Part shown: positions 7,119 through 16,978 of the stretch, piece after piece | Numbering within the stretch: position 1 is the first letter of the stretch | Layout of the letters: every line of letters begins with the position of its first letter | Assembly (NCBI GenBank): GCA_040905365.1 | Contig: JBBDRQ010000080.1 | Location: forward strand, 7,910 to 71,909 | Reading direction: 5' to 3' | Source: JAHWKV01 sp040905365 | GTDB taxonomy: Bacteria; Actinomycetota; CADDZG01; JAHWKV01 | Length of the DNA: 64,000 nucleotides | Notes under the pieces: model-generated | The model's database searches: none | Told to the model about the DNA's origin: nothing | Seen by the model: the letters and a program-made list of their open reading frames with translations, nothing else | Translations under genes and position numbers: made by a program

Positions 7119-9284
7119 TCAGCCGCCGCTGCACATGTCGTCGGTGGCGCCAAGCGGCGCTCGCGCGGCCCGGATCACCTCCAGCGGATCCGCCCCCGCC
7201 ACGCTCACCTGCTGCCCATCGACGTCTACGGTTATGGAGCGGTCCCCCACCTGGATGCCCTCGACCCGCAGCCTGTGCATGGACGGCGGCAGGCTGGGCG
7301 CAACCCACAGCCGTTGCCGGCTAACCCATGGATCCAGCCGCAACAATGTCCGCAGCCAGGAAATCGGGGCGGAGGCGCCCCACGCCTGCGGCGAACAGGA
7401 GGCCGGGTAGGCGGCGGGGACGGAAACCTCGGAGCGGGAGAAGCCGGCGAACAGCTCCGGGATCCGCCCGCCGTCCTGCAGCGACGCCTGGATCTGGCCC
7501 TCGATGATGCGGTGAGCCGCGTCGATCAATCCGTACCTGGCCAGACCCGCAGCGCACAGCGCGTTGTCGTGCGGCCATACCGAGCCGTTGTGGTAGCTGA
7601 CCGGGTTGTATGCGGCCATACTGGCGGCGAGCGTGCGCACCCCCCACCCGGTGAACATGTCGTCGCTCATCAGGCGATCGGCCACCGCCGCTACCCGATC
7701 GGCGTCGACAATGCCAGTCCACAGACAGTGGCCCACGTTGGACGTCACCGAGTCGATCTGGCGCTTGCCCGCGTCCAGCCCCAGCGCGTACGTCCCCTGG
7801 TCGGGCATCCAAAAGTCTTCGTTGAAATGGCGCCGAAGCGTCGCAGCCTTCGCCCGGTAGTGCTCGCACACCTGCCGATCCCCCGCCTCCTGCGCAAAAT
7901 GAGCCCGAGCCAGATAGGCGGCGTAGACGTAACCCTGCACCTCGCATAGGGCGATGGGCGGCTCGGCCAGATCTCCGCCGGCGAAGCGGATGCCGTCCCA
8001 CGAGTCCTTCCAGCCCTGGTTGGTCAGGCCGTCGGCCGATTGGCGCAGATACTCGACGTAACCATCGCCGTCCCGGTCGCCGTAGTCCTCGATCCACTGC
8101 AGGGCCCGGTCGGCGTGCGGCAGCAGCCGTTCGATCCATTCGTCGTCGGCTCCCCACCGGCGCGCCTCGCCCAGCAGCATCACGAACAACGGCGTGGCGT
8201 CGATCGCGCCGTAGTAGATGTCGCCGCCGCCCAGGGCCAGCCCGCCGGCGCCCCCGAAGCGCATCTCGTGCAGGATCTTGCCCGGCTCCTCCTCGGTGTC
8301 GGGATCCACCCTGGTGCCTTGAAAGCGCGCCAGCGTCTCGAGCACCCCGCGGGCCAAAGAGGGATCGGCCGGCATGGTCATCCACCCGGTCAGCAGCGAA
8401 TCCCGTCCGAAGACCGTCATGAACCAAGGGGCCCCGGCCGCCAGGATCGGCACATCCGGGTACTCTGGGTCGAAGATCCTAAGCGCCCCCAGGTCCTGCC
8501 CGGAGGTCGCCACGGCCGCCGCCAAAGCCGGATCGTCGGTTTCCAAGGTAGGCAGACGGGCCCGCCAGGTGGCCAGCCTGCGACCAGGGGTGCCCACCTC
8601 GTCGGACTGCCCGCACTTGAACAGCGGCTCCACCGGCCTGCCGTCGAGGGCCACGGTCACCTGTACGCAGATCTCCCAGGAGCTCTTGGGCGCCACGACG
8701 CGCTCGAAGGTAGCGCGGGTGGGCTCCAGCGCTCCGGGTTCGGAGAAACCGATCTCCACCTGCTTGGTACGGCCCTGCAGGCTGCGGTGCTCGAACAGAA
8801 GGGCCTGCTCCTGCGCCTCCTGGCTGTAGCGCCCCCGCAGTCGCACCCGCTCCTCCTTCACCTCGAACAGGTCGGCGAAGTCGGCGTCGCAGCGCAGCTC
8901 CACCGACACCCGCGCGGCGCTCTGAGCGTGGTTGGTGATCACCAGCCGCTCGCGCATGCCGTTGCCGATGTGCCGGAAGCGCATGACCACCAGGTCCGAG
9001 TCCGCCGCCCCGGAGGCCGGCAGGCCGCGACAAACATACGTAGCCGAAAACGGTTCCTGCACCGAGACCACCAGCGTCTCCACGCGGTGGCCGTTCAAGC
9101 GCATCTCGAACTTCGAAAGGATGCGGGTGTCCAGCACGAACAGTCCCTGCGGCAGGTCGGGGAACATGTCGCCCGAGCGCGTCGACAGGCAAAAGGTCTG
9201 CCCCTCGACCAGGGTGACGTCCCCGCCGCCGCGCCCCACCGACGGCACCGCGGCCGCGCTGTCCCAGCCCGCCTGCCGGTTCAT
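7119..9284 (-). CDS. Amylo-alpha-1,6-glucosidase / glycogen-debranching N-terminal domain protein
   Basis: A 721-residue cytoplasmic protein. The N-terminal beta-rich domain (about 25-215) is the glycogen debranching enzyme N-terminal type, beginning near GQTFCLSTRSGDMF. A C-terminal six-hairpin glycosidase domain (about 245-650) holds MTVFGRDSLLTGW (289-301) and the YHNGSVWPHDNAL motif. Such proteins are usually annotated as amylo-alpha-1,6-glucosidases; many lie beside glycosyltransferases in trehalose, glucosylglycerate or glycogen loci and their true substrate is often unknown. Its start overlaps the end of the GT4 gene by 4 bp, so the pair is translationally coupled and probably acts on one glucan. 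Confidence 0.88.
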   Translation of the reverse strand: MNRQAGWDSAAAVPSVGRGGGDVTLVEGQTFCLSTRSGDMFPDLPQGLFVLDTRILSKFEMRLNGHRVETLVVSVQEPFSATYVCRGLPASGAADSDLVVMRFRHIGNGMRERLVITNHAQSAARVSVELRCDADFADLFEVKEERVRLRGRYSQEAQEQALLFEHRSLQGRTKQVEIGFSEPGALEPTRATFERVVAPKSSWEICVQVTVALDGRPVEPLFKCGQSDEVGTPGRRLATWRARLPTLETDDPALAAAVATSGQDLGALRIFDPEYPDVPILAAGAPWFMTVFGRDSLLTGWMTMPADPSLARGVLETLARFQGTRVDPDTEEEPGKILHEMRFGGAGGLALGGGDIYYGAIDATPLFVMLLGEARRWGADDEWIERLLPHADRALQWIEDYGDRDGDGYVEYLRQSADGLTNQGWKDSWDGIRFAGGDLAEPPIALCEVQGYVYAAYLARAHFAQEAGDRQVCEHYRAKAATLRRHFNEDFWMPDQGTYALGLDAGKRQIDSVTSNVGHCLWTGIVDADRVAAVADRLMSDDMFTGWGVRTLAASMAAYNPVSYHNGSVWPHDNALCAAGLARYGLIDAAHRIIEGQIQASLQDGGRIPELFAGFSRSEVSVPAAYPASCSPQAWGASAPISWLRTLLRLDPWVSRQRLWVAPSLPPSMHRLRVEGIQVGDRSITVDVDGQQVSVAGADPLEVIRAARAPLGATDDMCSGG

Positions 9285-10327
9285 GTGCGGCGCGGCGCGG
9301 TTATCAACCGTTCAAACAGATCCAGGTGGCCGGCAACCATACGTTCGGTGGCAAACTTGGTTTCGGCGGCCTTGCGGCAGCCGGAGCGATCCAAAGTGGG
9401 CACCATCGGGATCTGCTCGGCCAGTTCGGGCGTGCTCTCGGACAGAAAACCGGTCAGCCCGTGCTCTACGATCTCCGGCGCCGATCCCTGGCGAAACGCC
9501 AGCACCGGCGTACCGCAGGCCAGCGCCTCGATCATCACCAGGCCAAAGGGCTCGTCCCATCGAATCGGGTTGAGCAACGCCTTGGCCCCCTGCAGCAGCC
9601 TGATCCGCTCCGCCGGGCCCACCTCGCCCAAAAACACGATCCGGTCACTCAGCAGCGGCTCCACCTGCTCGGTGAAGAACTGATACTCCCAGGGCTCTTG
9701 CATCTTGGCCGCTATCAGCAGCCGGACCCCGGCCCGCTTGGCCGCCACCGCCGCCCGCCGAACGCCTTTCTCCGGCACCATGCGCCCCAGGAACAAGAAG
9801 TACTCGCCTTGCTCGTCGCCGCCCCCGTCGCCTACGGGGAACGCCTCCAGATCCAAACCGTGGTGGATCGTCGCAGCGATGGGCACGTCCACGGCGGTGG
9901 AAGCCTGGTGATGACTGATGGCGATGACCGCGGTGTCTTCGGACACCGTCTTATACAGGTCCATAAGGTCCTCGTTGAACGGACCGTGGTTGGTGGTGGC
10001 TACCGCCAGGTCCAGGAACCGGTTGGCGTAGACGGGGCCGATGAGGGTGTGATCGTGCACCACGTCGGCCCCCCACCTGCGCAACTCGTCGTAACCCCGG
10101 ATCAAGTGGCGCAGCTCGATCGAAGCAATCCCCATACGTCCAAAAGCCGCATGGGGCAGCACATGACCCTTGGGCACCGGGCACGTGGAGTCGCCGGTAG
10201 TCCACAAGAAGACCTCGTGCCCGACCGCCTGGAAGCCTCTGGCCAGCCGGTCGATTACCGCCTCGGTCCCGCCGTACGCCCGGGGAGGCACAGTTACCCA
10301 CGGCGGGGCCATCAATCCAATTCGCAC
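9281..10327 (-). CDS. GT4-family glycosyltransferase
   Basis: A 348-residue GT-B glycosyltransferase. The acceptor half begins with MRIGLMAPPW and the glycine-rich YGGTEAVIDRLA; the donor half has the family 4 signature EPFGLVMIEALACGTPVLA with the two glutamates of the E-x7-E motif, and a helix LAGRMVPEKG-like start (LFLGRMVPEKGV). It shares a 4-bp overlap with the downstream debranching-type glucosidase, suggesting one alpha-glucan or glucoside pathway. Donor and acceptor are not identifiable from sequence. Confidence 0.88.
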   Translation of the reverse strand: MRIGLMAPPWVTVPPRAYGGTEAVIDRLARGFQAVGHEVFLWTTGDSTCPVPKGHVLPHAAFGRMGIASIELRHLIRGYDELRRWGADVVHDHTLIGPVYANRFLDLAVATTNHGPFNEDLMDLYKTVSEDTAVIAISHHQASTAVDVPIAATIHHGLDLEAFPVGDGGGDEQGEYFLFLGRMVPEKGVRRAAVAAKRAGVRLLIAAKMQEPWEYQFFTEQVEPLLSDRIVFLGEVGPAERIRLLQGAKALLNPIRWDEPFGLVMIEALACGTPVLAFRQGSAPEIVEHGLTGFLSESTPELAEQIPMVPTLDRSGCRKAAETKFATERMVAGHLDLFERLITAPRRT

Positions 10328-10364
10328 TACCTATCAATAGGGCCAAGCCCAACAGTTGTCAACA

Positions 10365-10392
10365 ACCGCCGGGTGGCGCCAGGCCCGGCGGT
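10365..10392 (-). terminator. Hairpin between pntB and the GT4 gene
   Basis: A 9-bp perfect inverted repeat, ACCGCCGGG and CCCGGCGGT, with a 10-nt loop lies 12 bp past the pntB stop. On the minus strand it is followed by TTGTTG, a weak U-tract. It probably ends pnt transcription. Confidence 0.5.
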
Positions 10393-10403
10393 CGCCGCGG
10401 CTT

Positions 10404-11813
<1,410 letters not shown>

Positions 11814-11817
11814 TTGC

Positions 11818-12102
11818 CTAACCCTTCTTCTGGAACATGCCGAGCATGCGGTGGGTAACCATGAACCCTCCGACCACGTTGATGGTGGCAAAGATGAGCG
11901 CCGCTAACCCCAAGGCGGTAGTCAGCACGCTGAGGCCGAGCCCGGTGGACAAAAGTGCGCCGACGATAGTGATGCCGGAGATCGCGTTGGCTCCCGACAT
12001 CAACGGCGTGTGCAGCGTCGGGGGCACTTTGGTGATGACCTCGAACCCCACGTAGACGGCCAGCACAAAGATCGTGAGCGATAAAATGAATGGTTGACTC
12101 AT
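11818..12102 (-). CDS. pntAB: NAD(P) transhydrogenase alpha subunit 2 (membrane part)
   Basis: A 94-residue membrane protein with three to four helices and the family stretch VPPTLHTPLMSGANAISGI. It supplies the alpha-side helices of the proton channel and is found as a separate chain in three-subunit transhydrogenases. The ATG at 12102 begins MSQPFILSL as in homologues; an in-frame GTG at 12135 would add 11 residues. It runs into pntB with a 4-bp gap. No soluble NAD-binding alpha subunit precedes it: the next upstream gene is a nitroreductase. Confidence 0.92.
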   Translation of the reverse strand: MSQPFILSLTIFVLAVYVGFEVITKVPPTLHTPLMSGANAISGITIVGALLSTGLGLSVLTTALGLAALIFATINVVGGFMVTHRMLGMFQKKG

Positions 12103-12286
12103 GCGACCAGCATCCCCCTTAGTTTGCACACTCACCTACTCGGCGGCGGCCGGCCTGCTGGGCCGAGCGCGTCCTGCATTCGTGCCGACGTGCAGCCGTC
12201 GAGGAGCGACGGAAAGCCGAGGTTTGTGGTATCTAACCGCGTGCGGATACCAAGAGGCAAACCAGCTGTAATAAAGCCGGCTTGGG

Positions 12287-12703
12287 CTAGCCGGCCGGTT
12301 CCAAGGCCACTACCGGTATCTTGCGGCTGGTGCTTGCCTGGTACTCGACGAACTGCGGGTGCTGCTCGGCGTGCTTGGAGTAGACACGATCCCGCTCGTC
12401 ACCTTTCAGCTCCACCGCAGTCACATCGAACTGATCGGAACCCACCTCGACTGTGGCTCGCGGGTTGGCCAGCAGGTTGTGATACCAGGAGGGGTGGGTG
12501 GGAGCGCCGCCCTTGGAGGCAAAGACTATTATCCGGTCCCCATCCGGCTGGTACACCAGCGGCGTCGTCCGCGGTTTTCCACTTTTGGCCCCGGTGGTGG
12601 TCAGCAGCACCAGCGGAGTGTCCTCGAAAATTCCACCAACCTTGCCGCCGTTGGAGCGGAACTCTTCGATAATCGCCCGGTTCCAATCGGTCGATCTAGC
12701 CAT
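12287..12703 (-). CDS. Deazaflavin (F420)-dependent nitroreductase family protein
   Basis: A 138-residue protein of the split-barrel Ddn family. Typical features: LLTTTGAKSGKPRTTPLVY (about 34-52), the GGAPTHPSWYHNL stretch (65-77) and NPRATVEVG. Family members use reduced F420 to reduce quinones or nitro compounds, implying that the host makes F420. The start is set at the second ATG (12703), 8 bp from the GAAGGG ribosome site; the first ATG at 12709 would be too close. It is transcribed alone. Confidence 0.87.
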   Translation of the reverse strand: MARSTDWNRAIIEEFRSNGGKVGGIFEDTPLVLLTTTGAKSGKPRTTPLVYQPDGDRIIVFASKGGAPTHPSWYHNLLANPRATVEVGSDQFDVTAVELKGDERDRVYSKHAEQHPQFVEYQASTSRKIPVVALEPAG

Positions 12704-12832
12704 CAGCATTTCCCTTCAAAAGGACCCCACATCAACCGGGGTACCGGCAAGGATACGGAACCCGGCCGGGTGGTGCAGAAACCTCGAGGCGGAGCCCCCA
12801 CTGGTGCAAAGGTGGACTAGCCTAATCAGGAT

Positions 12833-13663
12833 ATGAAAACAGCCGTATTGGGTCATGTCGAGTGGCTCGACTTCGTTCGGGTGCCGCACCTGCCGCGCTC
12901 GGGCGAGATTCTCCACGCCACCGAGTTCTGGAGCGATCCGGCCGGCGGCGGCGCCGTAGCCGCGGTTCAGCTCGCCAAACTCGCCGGCTCAGCCGTATTC
13001 CTGACGGCGGTGGGCGGTGACGATTTGGGCGTCCGGACCCAGCGCAGGTTAAGCGAGCTGGGCTTGGAAGTCCACGCCGCAGTGAGGCCGGAGCCTCAGC
13101 GCCGAGCGATCACCCACCTGGACGGCTCAGCCGAGCGCACCATTACCGTCCTGGGCACCCGCCTTTCCCCGAACCGCTTTGATCCGCTCCCCTATCAAGA
13201 GCTTGCCAAAGCCGATGCGGTCTATCTCACGGCCGGCGACGCTGAGGTGGTCCGCCTGGCGCGCAAGGCCAAGGTGCTGGTGGCCACCGCGCGGGTCCTA
13301 CCGTTGCTAGCCGAAGCGGGCGTGTACCTGGATGCCCTCGTGGGCAGCTCCTTGGATCCCTCCGAAGCCTACTCCGACGGCGACCTGAACCCCGCTCCGG
13401 GACTGGTTGTACGAACCTGCGGCTCTTCCGGAGGTTGGTACCGGATCGACGGCGAGGAGTACTGCCGGTACCCGCCGACGCCCCTACCGGGTCCGGCCGT
13501 GGACTCCTACGGCTGCGGAGACAGCTTTGCCGCCGGGCTCACCTACGCCCTGGGGGCAAGATACGCTCCGGCCGAGGCGATCCGGCTGGCCGCCAACTGC
13601 GGCGCCGCAGTAGCCGCCGGCAAAGGCCCTTACTCCGCGCAGCTAACCAGCAACGAGCTCTAG
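12833..13663 (+). CDS. PfkB-family carbohydrate kinase
   Basis: A 276-residue ribokinase-fold protein with the substrate-side GGGAVAAVQLAKL (38-50), a GGDD segment (61-64) and the C-terminal signature DSYGCGDSFAAGLTYAL (224-240), whose Asp230 is the catalytic base. It should phosphorylate a sugar or nucleoside with ATP. The central lid is short and the protein is smaller than ribokinase (about 305), so the substrate cannot be named. It lies between the nitroreductase and pmt with its own start region. Confidence 0.87.
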   Translation: MKTAVLGHVEWLDFVRVPHLPRSGEILHATEFWSDPAGGGAVAAVQLAKLAGSAVFLTAVGGDDLGVRTQRRLSELGLEVHAAVRPEPQRRAITHLDGSAERTITVLGTRLSPNRFDPLPYQELAKADAVYLTAGDAEVVRLARKAKVLVATARVLPLLAEAGVYLDALVGSSLDPSEAYSDGDLNPAPGLVVRTCGSSGGWYRIDGEEYCRYPPTPLPGPAVDSYGCGDSFAAGLTYALGARYAPAEAIRLAANCGAAVAAGKGPYSAQLTSNEL

Positions 13664-13716
13664 TGCCGTGACCACCCTCTCGCCCAGCTTGCCTGATCAT
13701 CTTGGAGGCAGCGCCG

Positions 13717-15294
13717 CTAAATCCAACCGCAGGTTAGTCCTCCGCAGTCGAAGTTGCCTATCCACATCAGGCGCTGCCACACGTCGTAGGGCATCTCCAC
13801 GGCGGTTAGGACCGGATAGAAGATCAACAGCATCAATCCCACCCCTACGGCGAGGTAGAGCCAAACGAGCCGCTGGGCCACCCGACTTCTTCGGCGCAGA
13901 GCATTTAGTCCCGCGGCCAGGCCAATCATCATGAACGGCACCGCGGGTGTCATGTAGAACAGAAACAACGGGCGCGCTACCAGCAGCCAGGGCAGATACT
14001 GCACCGCCCAGGCCCCGGCCACGACCGTCTCGGGCCGCCATCCGCGCAAACTCCGCAAGACAAGCCACACAGCCGCAATAAGTGCTCCAATCCACACAAT
14101 CGGGTTGCCCATAGCCACGATGTGCTCTACCTGGGTGCCTTCGGGCTCGACCTCAACTGAGTCCCAGTGGTAGGCAACCGGCCTGAGCACCAAGGGCCAG
14201 GTCCAGGCTTGCGACTGATACGGGTGCGTTGCATCCAGGGTCAGGTGATAGTGCGCAACCCGGTCGTGCAGATCCATGAACCCTAGAGCGGCGCCTCCTA
14301 CGCCGTCGACGCATTGGGCCTCCGTCAAACCCAGATTGCCGGCCGAGAGGATCCGACCGGAGTCGGACCCCGGCACGACAAAGCCACAGTCGGCTTTGGA
14401 TTGCTGGACGAAGTAGTCGCCGTAGGATCCGAGGTAAACCGTCAAGGGCACCAGCCCAAAGGCGAGCGCCAAGACGGCTACCTCTTTTAGACCCGCGCGT
14501 CGCAGGTTCGGGCGAACCCCCCGCTCGTCGGTGCGCCGGCGAAGTTTGAGCAGGCCCAACGACCACGCCAGGGCGAACAGCCCGGCTGCCGCCATGGGGT
14601 ACACGGCCGACCACTTCACCGACAGAGCCAGACCGAAGGCTGCACCTGCCGCCATCCGCATGGACCATCCCCTGGACGGCGTTTCGCCCTCGCCGCCGGA
14701 GCGCAGGTGCCGGCGGACCGCCAGGACGTTTTGCCTATCCAGGGCTATAAACCAGTAGCCCAGCACAACAAAGAACGCCAGGAAGATATCCAGCATCGCT
14801 ATCCGGCTCTGCACTATCAGCAGGAAGTCGGCAGCCACCAGCAGACCGGCGATCAACGCAGTGGGAGCGTCGAACAGGCTCTCGGTCAGGCGCCACACCA
14901 ACACGACGAGCCCCACACCGAACAGCGCCGCCATAACCCGCCAGCCGACCGGAGTGAATCCGAACGCCTGTATTCCCACGGAAATGATCCACTTGCCCAA
15001 TGGCGGGTGCACGTACGACTGTTCCTGCGCCTGCTCCAGCTCGCATTCCTCGGCGGATCGCTCGAGGTAAACGCAGGCGTCCTTGGCGTAGTACGTCTCG
15101 TCGAATACAAACGAGTCGGGCTCGTCGAGGCGCACCAGGCGAACCGCTGAAGCCAGCACCAGAATCAACAGCAAAGCGATATGAACACGGCGGCGATTGG
15201 CCGCCGGCAACGGCTCGCGGCCGGCCGCACCGGTCGAGGCGCGCGGGGCTTCCTCAGACAAGATCGGGCAACTCGATGGCTGTGGCGCTAGCAT
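13717..15294 (-). CDS. pmt: Dolichyl/polyprenyl-phosphate-mannose protein mannosyltransferase (PMT family)
   Basis: About 525 residues with around ten membrane helices. After the first helix the extracytoplasmic loop holds the catalytic acidic pair in FVFDETYYAKDACVYL, followed by YVHPPLGKWII, both hallmarks of the PMT family. Actinobacterial Pmt moves mannose from a polyprenyl phosphate to Ser/Thr of Sec-exported proteins. It is divergent from the DUF192-rsmI unit, as Rv1002c lies next to rsmI in Mycobacterium. The start is uncertain: ATG 15294 is chosen, but the frame is open to 15357. Confidence 0.88.
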   Translation of the reverse strand: MLAPQPSSCPILSEEAPRASTGAAGREPLPAANRRRVHIALLLILVLASAVRLVRLDEPDSFVFDETYYAKDACVYLERSAEECELEQAQEQSYVHPPLGKWIISVGIQAFGFTPVGWRVMAALFGVGLVVLVWRLTESLFDAPTALIAGLLVAADFLLIVQSRIAMLDIFLAFFVVLGYWFIALDRQNVLAVRRHLRSGGEGETPSRGWSMRMAAGAAFGLALSVKWSAVYPMAAAGLFALAWSLGLLKLRRRTDERGVRPNLRRAGLKEVAVLALAFGLVPLTVYLGSYGDYFVQQSKADCGFVVPGSDSGRILSAGNLGLTEAQCVDGVGGAALGFMDLHDRVAHYHLTLDATHPYQSQAWTWPLVLRPVAYHWDSVEVEPEGTQVEHIVAMGNPIVWIGALIAAVWLVLRSLRGWRPETVVAGAWAVQYLPWLLVARPLFLFYMTPAVPFMMIGLAAGLNALRRRSRVAQRLVWLYLAVGVGLMLLIFYPVLTAVEMPYDVWQRLMWIGNFDCGGLTCGWI

Positions 15295-15387
15295 CCATAG
15301 GGTTCGGGTCAGTATAGGAGCCCCGGTAACGGGGGCGCCCAAAGCTACCAAAAGCATTCAGCCATCAGCGGGCGAGCGCAGATAGCG

Positions 15388-15765
15388 GTGAGATTGTTCG
15401 AAAAAGCCGACAAAAGACCGGGCCTGCAGTTGGTCGACCCCGCCCGGCCCTGGGTTGCTATCGATGCGTGGGAGGCTCGAGGCTTTCTCGAGAGGAGTCA
15501 CGGACTGCTGGATGCGCCCGCGGTCGGAGCGGGCCGGGGATTGCTGCTGCGAACCCGGCAGGTGCACACTCTGGGCATGACCTTTCCAATCGACACCGTC
15601 TACCTGGCGTCCGACGGCACGGTCTTGAAGACCAAGACCCTCAAACCCTGGCGGATCGGACCTTTGGTGCTGCGCGCCCGGTGGATAATCGAGATGGATG
15701 CCGGAGAGGCCGCCCGCCGCGAGATCACCCCGGGGACGCGGCTGGTCAAAAGGTACCGCGCATGA
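15388..15765 (+). CDS. DUF192 family protein
   Basis: A 125-residue protein with the DUF192 pattern: an N-terminal AxTxxxRxxGL-like stretch (FLERSHGLLDAP), then LLLRTRQVHTLGMTFPIDTVYLASDG (53-78) and a closing VIEM-like RWIIEMDAG. The function of the family is unknown. No signal peptide is seen, unlike exported members. The start is GTG. It overlaps rsmI by 4 bp (ATGA), so the two are coupled. Confidence 0.8.
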   Translation: MRLFEKADKRPGLQLVDPARPWVAIDAWEARGFLERSHGLLDAPAVGAGRGLLLRTRQVHTLGMTFPIDTVYLASDGTVLKTKTLKPWRIGPLVLRARWIIEMDAGEAARREITPGTRLVKRYRA

Positions 15766-16610
15766 AGGGCAAGCTGTACGTGTGCGCCACTCCGATCGGC
15801 AACCTAGAGGATGCCAGCTATCGACTTGTGCGCATCCTTGGGGAGGTCGACCTAGTCGCCGCCGAGGACACCCGCCGGACCCGCAAACTGCTCAACCACT
15901 ACGGAGTAAAAGCAAGCCTGGCCGCATACCACGACGCCAACGAACGCAAACAGACCGGCTACCTGGTGGACAAGATGACGCGCGGCGCCCGCCTGGCACT
16001 GGTGACCGACGGCGGGATGCCCGGCGTGTCCGACCCCGGATTCCGCCTTATCCGGGCCTGCATCGCCTCGAAGATCGACGTGGAGGTGATCCCGGGACCC
16101 TCGGCGGTGCTGACCGCACTGGTTCTGGCCGGTTTGCCGACCGCCCGCTTTTGCTTTGAGGGGTTCCTGCCCAAAACGGGCACGGCGAAACAACGCCGCC
16201 TCACCGATCTGGCCGGTGAGGAGCGCACGATGGTGTTCTTCGAATCACCCAAACGGGTTGTTGGGACTTTGACGGTGATGCGTGAGATCTGGGGGAACCG
16301 GTCAGTGGCCATCGCTCGCGAACTGACCAAGATGCACGAGGAGGTGCTAAGAGGCACGATCGACGAGGTCCTGGAGCAGCTACAGGCTCGAGTACTCGGA
16401 GAAGTCGTACTCGTCGTGTCCGGAACGGAAGCGACCCCTGGCGGGCTCAACGCTGCAATAACATACGCCCAGGACTTGGTGCGGGGTGGAACCCGCAAGT
16501 CCCAGGCGGCAGCTACTGCAGCCGCCAGGTTCGACGCACCCAGACGTTCCGTCTACGATGGTCTGCTGGAACAATCTCCAAACCCCGGTGGTCCGGGGCC
16601 GGGAGGTTAG
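15762..16610 (+). CDS. rsmI: 16S rRNA (cytidine(1402)-2'-O)-methyltransferase
   Basis: A 282-residue tetrapyrrole-methylase-fold enzyme. Recognisable parts are LYVCATPIGNLEDAS at the start, AAEDTRRTRKLLNHYG (about 33-48), LVTDGGMPGVSDPG (about 77-90), VIPGPSAVLTAL and FFESPKRVVGTL. RsmI 2'-O-methylates C1402 in the decoding centre of 16S rRNA. The start is fixed by an ATGA overlap with the DUF192 stop. Its end overlaps the end of the opposite abrB-like gene by 4 bp. The rsmI-abrB-metG-tatD order matches Bacillus. Confidence 0.95.
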   Translation: MKGKLYVCATPIGNLEDASYRLVRILGEVDLVAAEDTRRTRKLLNHYGVKASLAAYHDANERKQTGYLVDKMTRGARLALVTDGGMPGVSDPGFRLIRACIASKIDVEVIPGPSAVLTALVLAGLPTARFCFEGFLPKTGTAKQRRLTDLAGEERTMVFFESPKRVVGTLTVMREIWGNRSVAIARELTKMHEEVLRGTIDEVLEQLQARVLGEVVLVVSGTEATPGGLNAAITYAQDLVRGGTRKSQAAATAAARFDAPRRSVYDGLLEQSPNPGGPGPGG

Positions 16611-16879
16611 GCTGAAGCGGCCTCGCTCAAACCGGTAAAGCATGAGGAGCACACCATCCGACCGCCATACTCCTTGAGTTCGTCAGTCGAACCGCAGAAT
16701 ACGCAGGAGTCTTGCCGGGGGCTAAGAATGATGCGATCTTCTTCTAGCGAGATGTCCAGAACTCCGCCCTCTTTGAGGTCCAGAGACCGGCGAATCTCGG
16801 CGGGAATGACGATGCGGCCGAGCACATCCAGCTTCCGGCTCATACCCGTGTTTTTCATACCAGACGACATTATCCGCAC
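16607..16879 (-). CDS. abrB: AbrB/SpoVT-family transcriptional regulator with zinc knuckle
   Basis: A 90-residue DNA-binding protein. The swapped-hairpin AbrB domain is at 8-55 (MKNTGMSRKLDVLGRIVIP), followed by a CxxC-14-CxxC knuckle (C59, C62, C77, C80) as in clostridial AbrB-like proteins. Dimers or tetramers of this family bind AT-rich promoters. The GTG at 16879 is chosen because AAGGAGG lies 10 bp upstream; an ATG at 16870 or 16858 is possible. It shares an AT-rich intergenic region with divergent metG, which it could regulate, and overlaps rsmI tail-to-tail by 4 bp. Confidence 0.88.
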   Translation of the reverse strand: MRIMSSGMKNTGMSRKLDVLGRIVIPAEIRRSLDLKEGGVLDISLEEDRIILSPRQDSCVFCGSTDELKEYGGRMVCSSCFTGLSEAASA

Positions 16880-16978
16880 TTGCGTTTAACCTCCTTCTTG
16901 GCTGCCACTAAGAGTGGGAAATAGTAGCAACTTGTGTAGAGATAGGACAATACCAGACTAACAGAAAGAGACAAGGAA

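Noticed and set aside
7900..9683. Long plus-strand open frame (547 codons) opposite the debranching-type glucosidase
   Set aside because: It is the antisense shadow of two real minus-strand genes; its translation is rich in Arg, His, Gly and Pro with no family match, as expected from GC-rich third positions.
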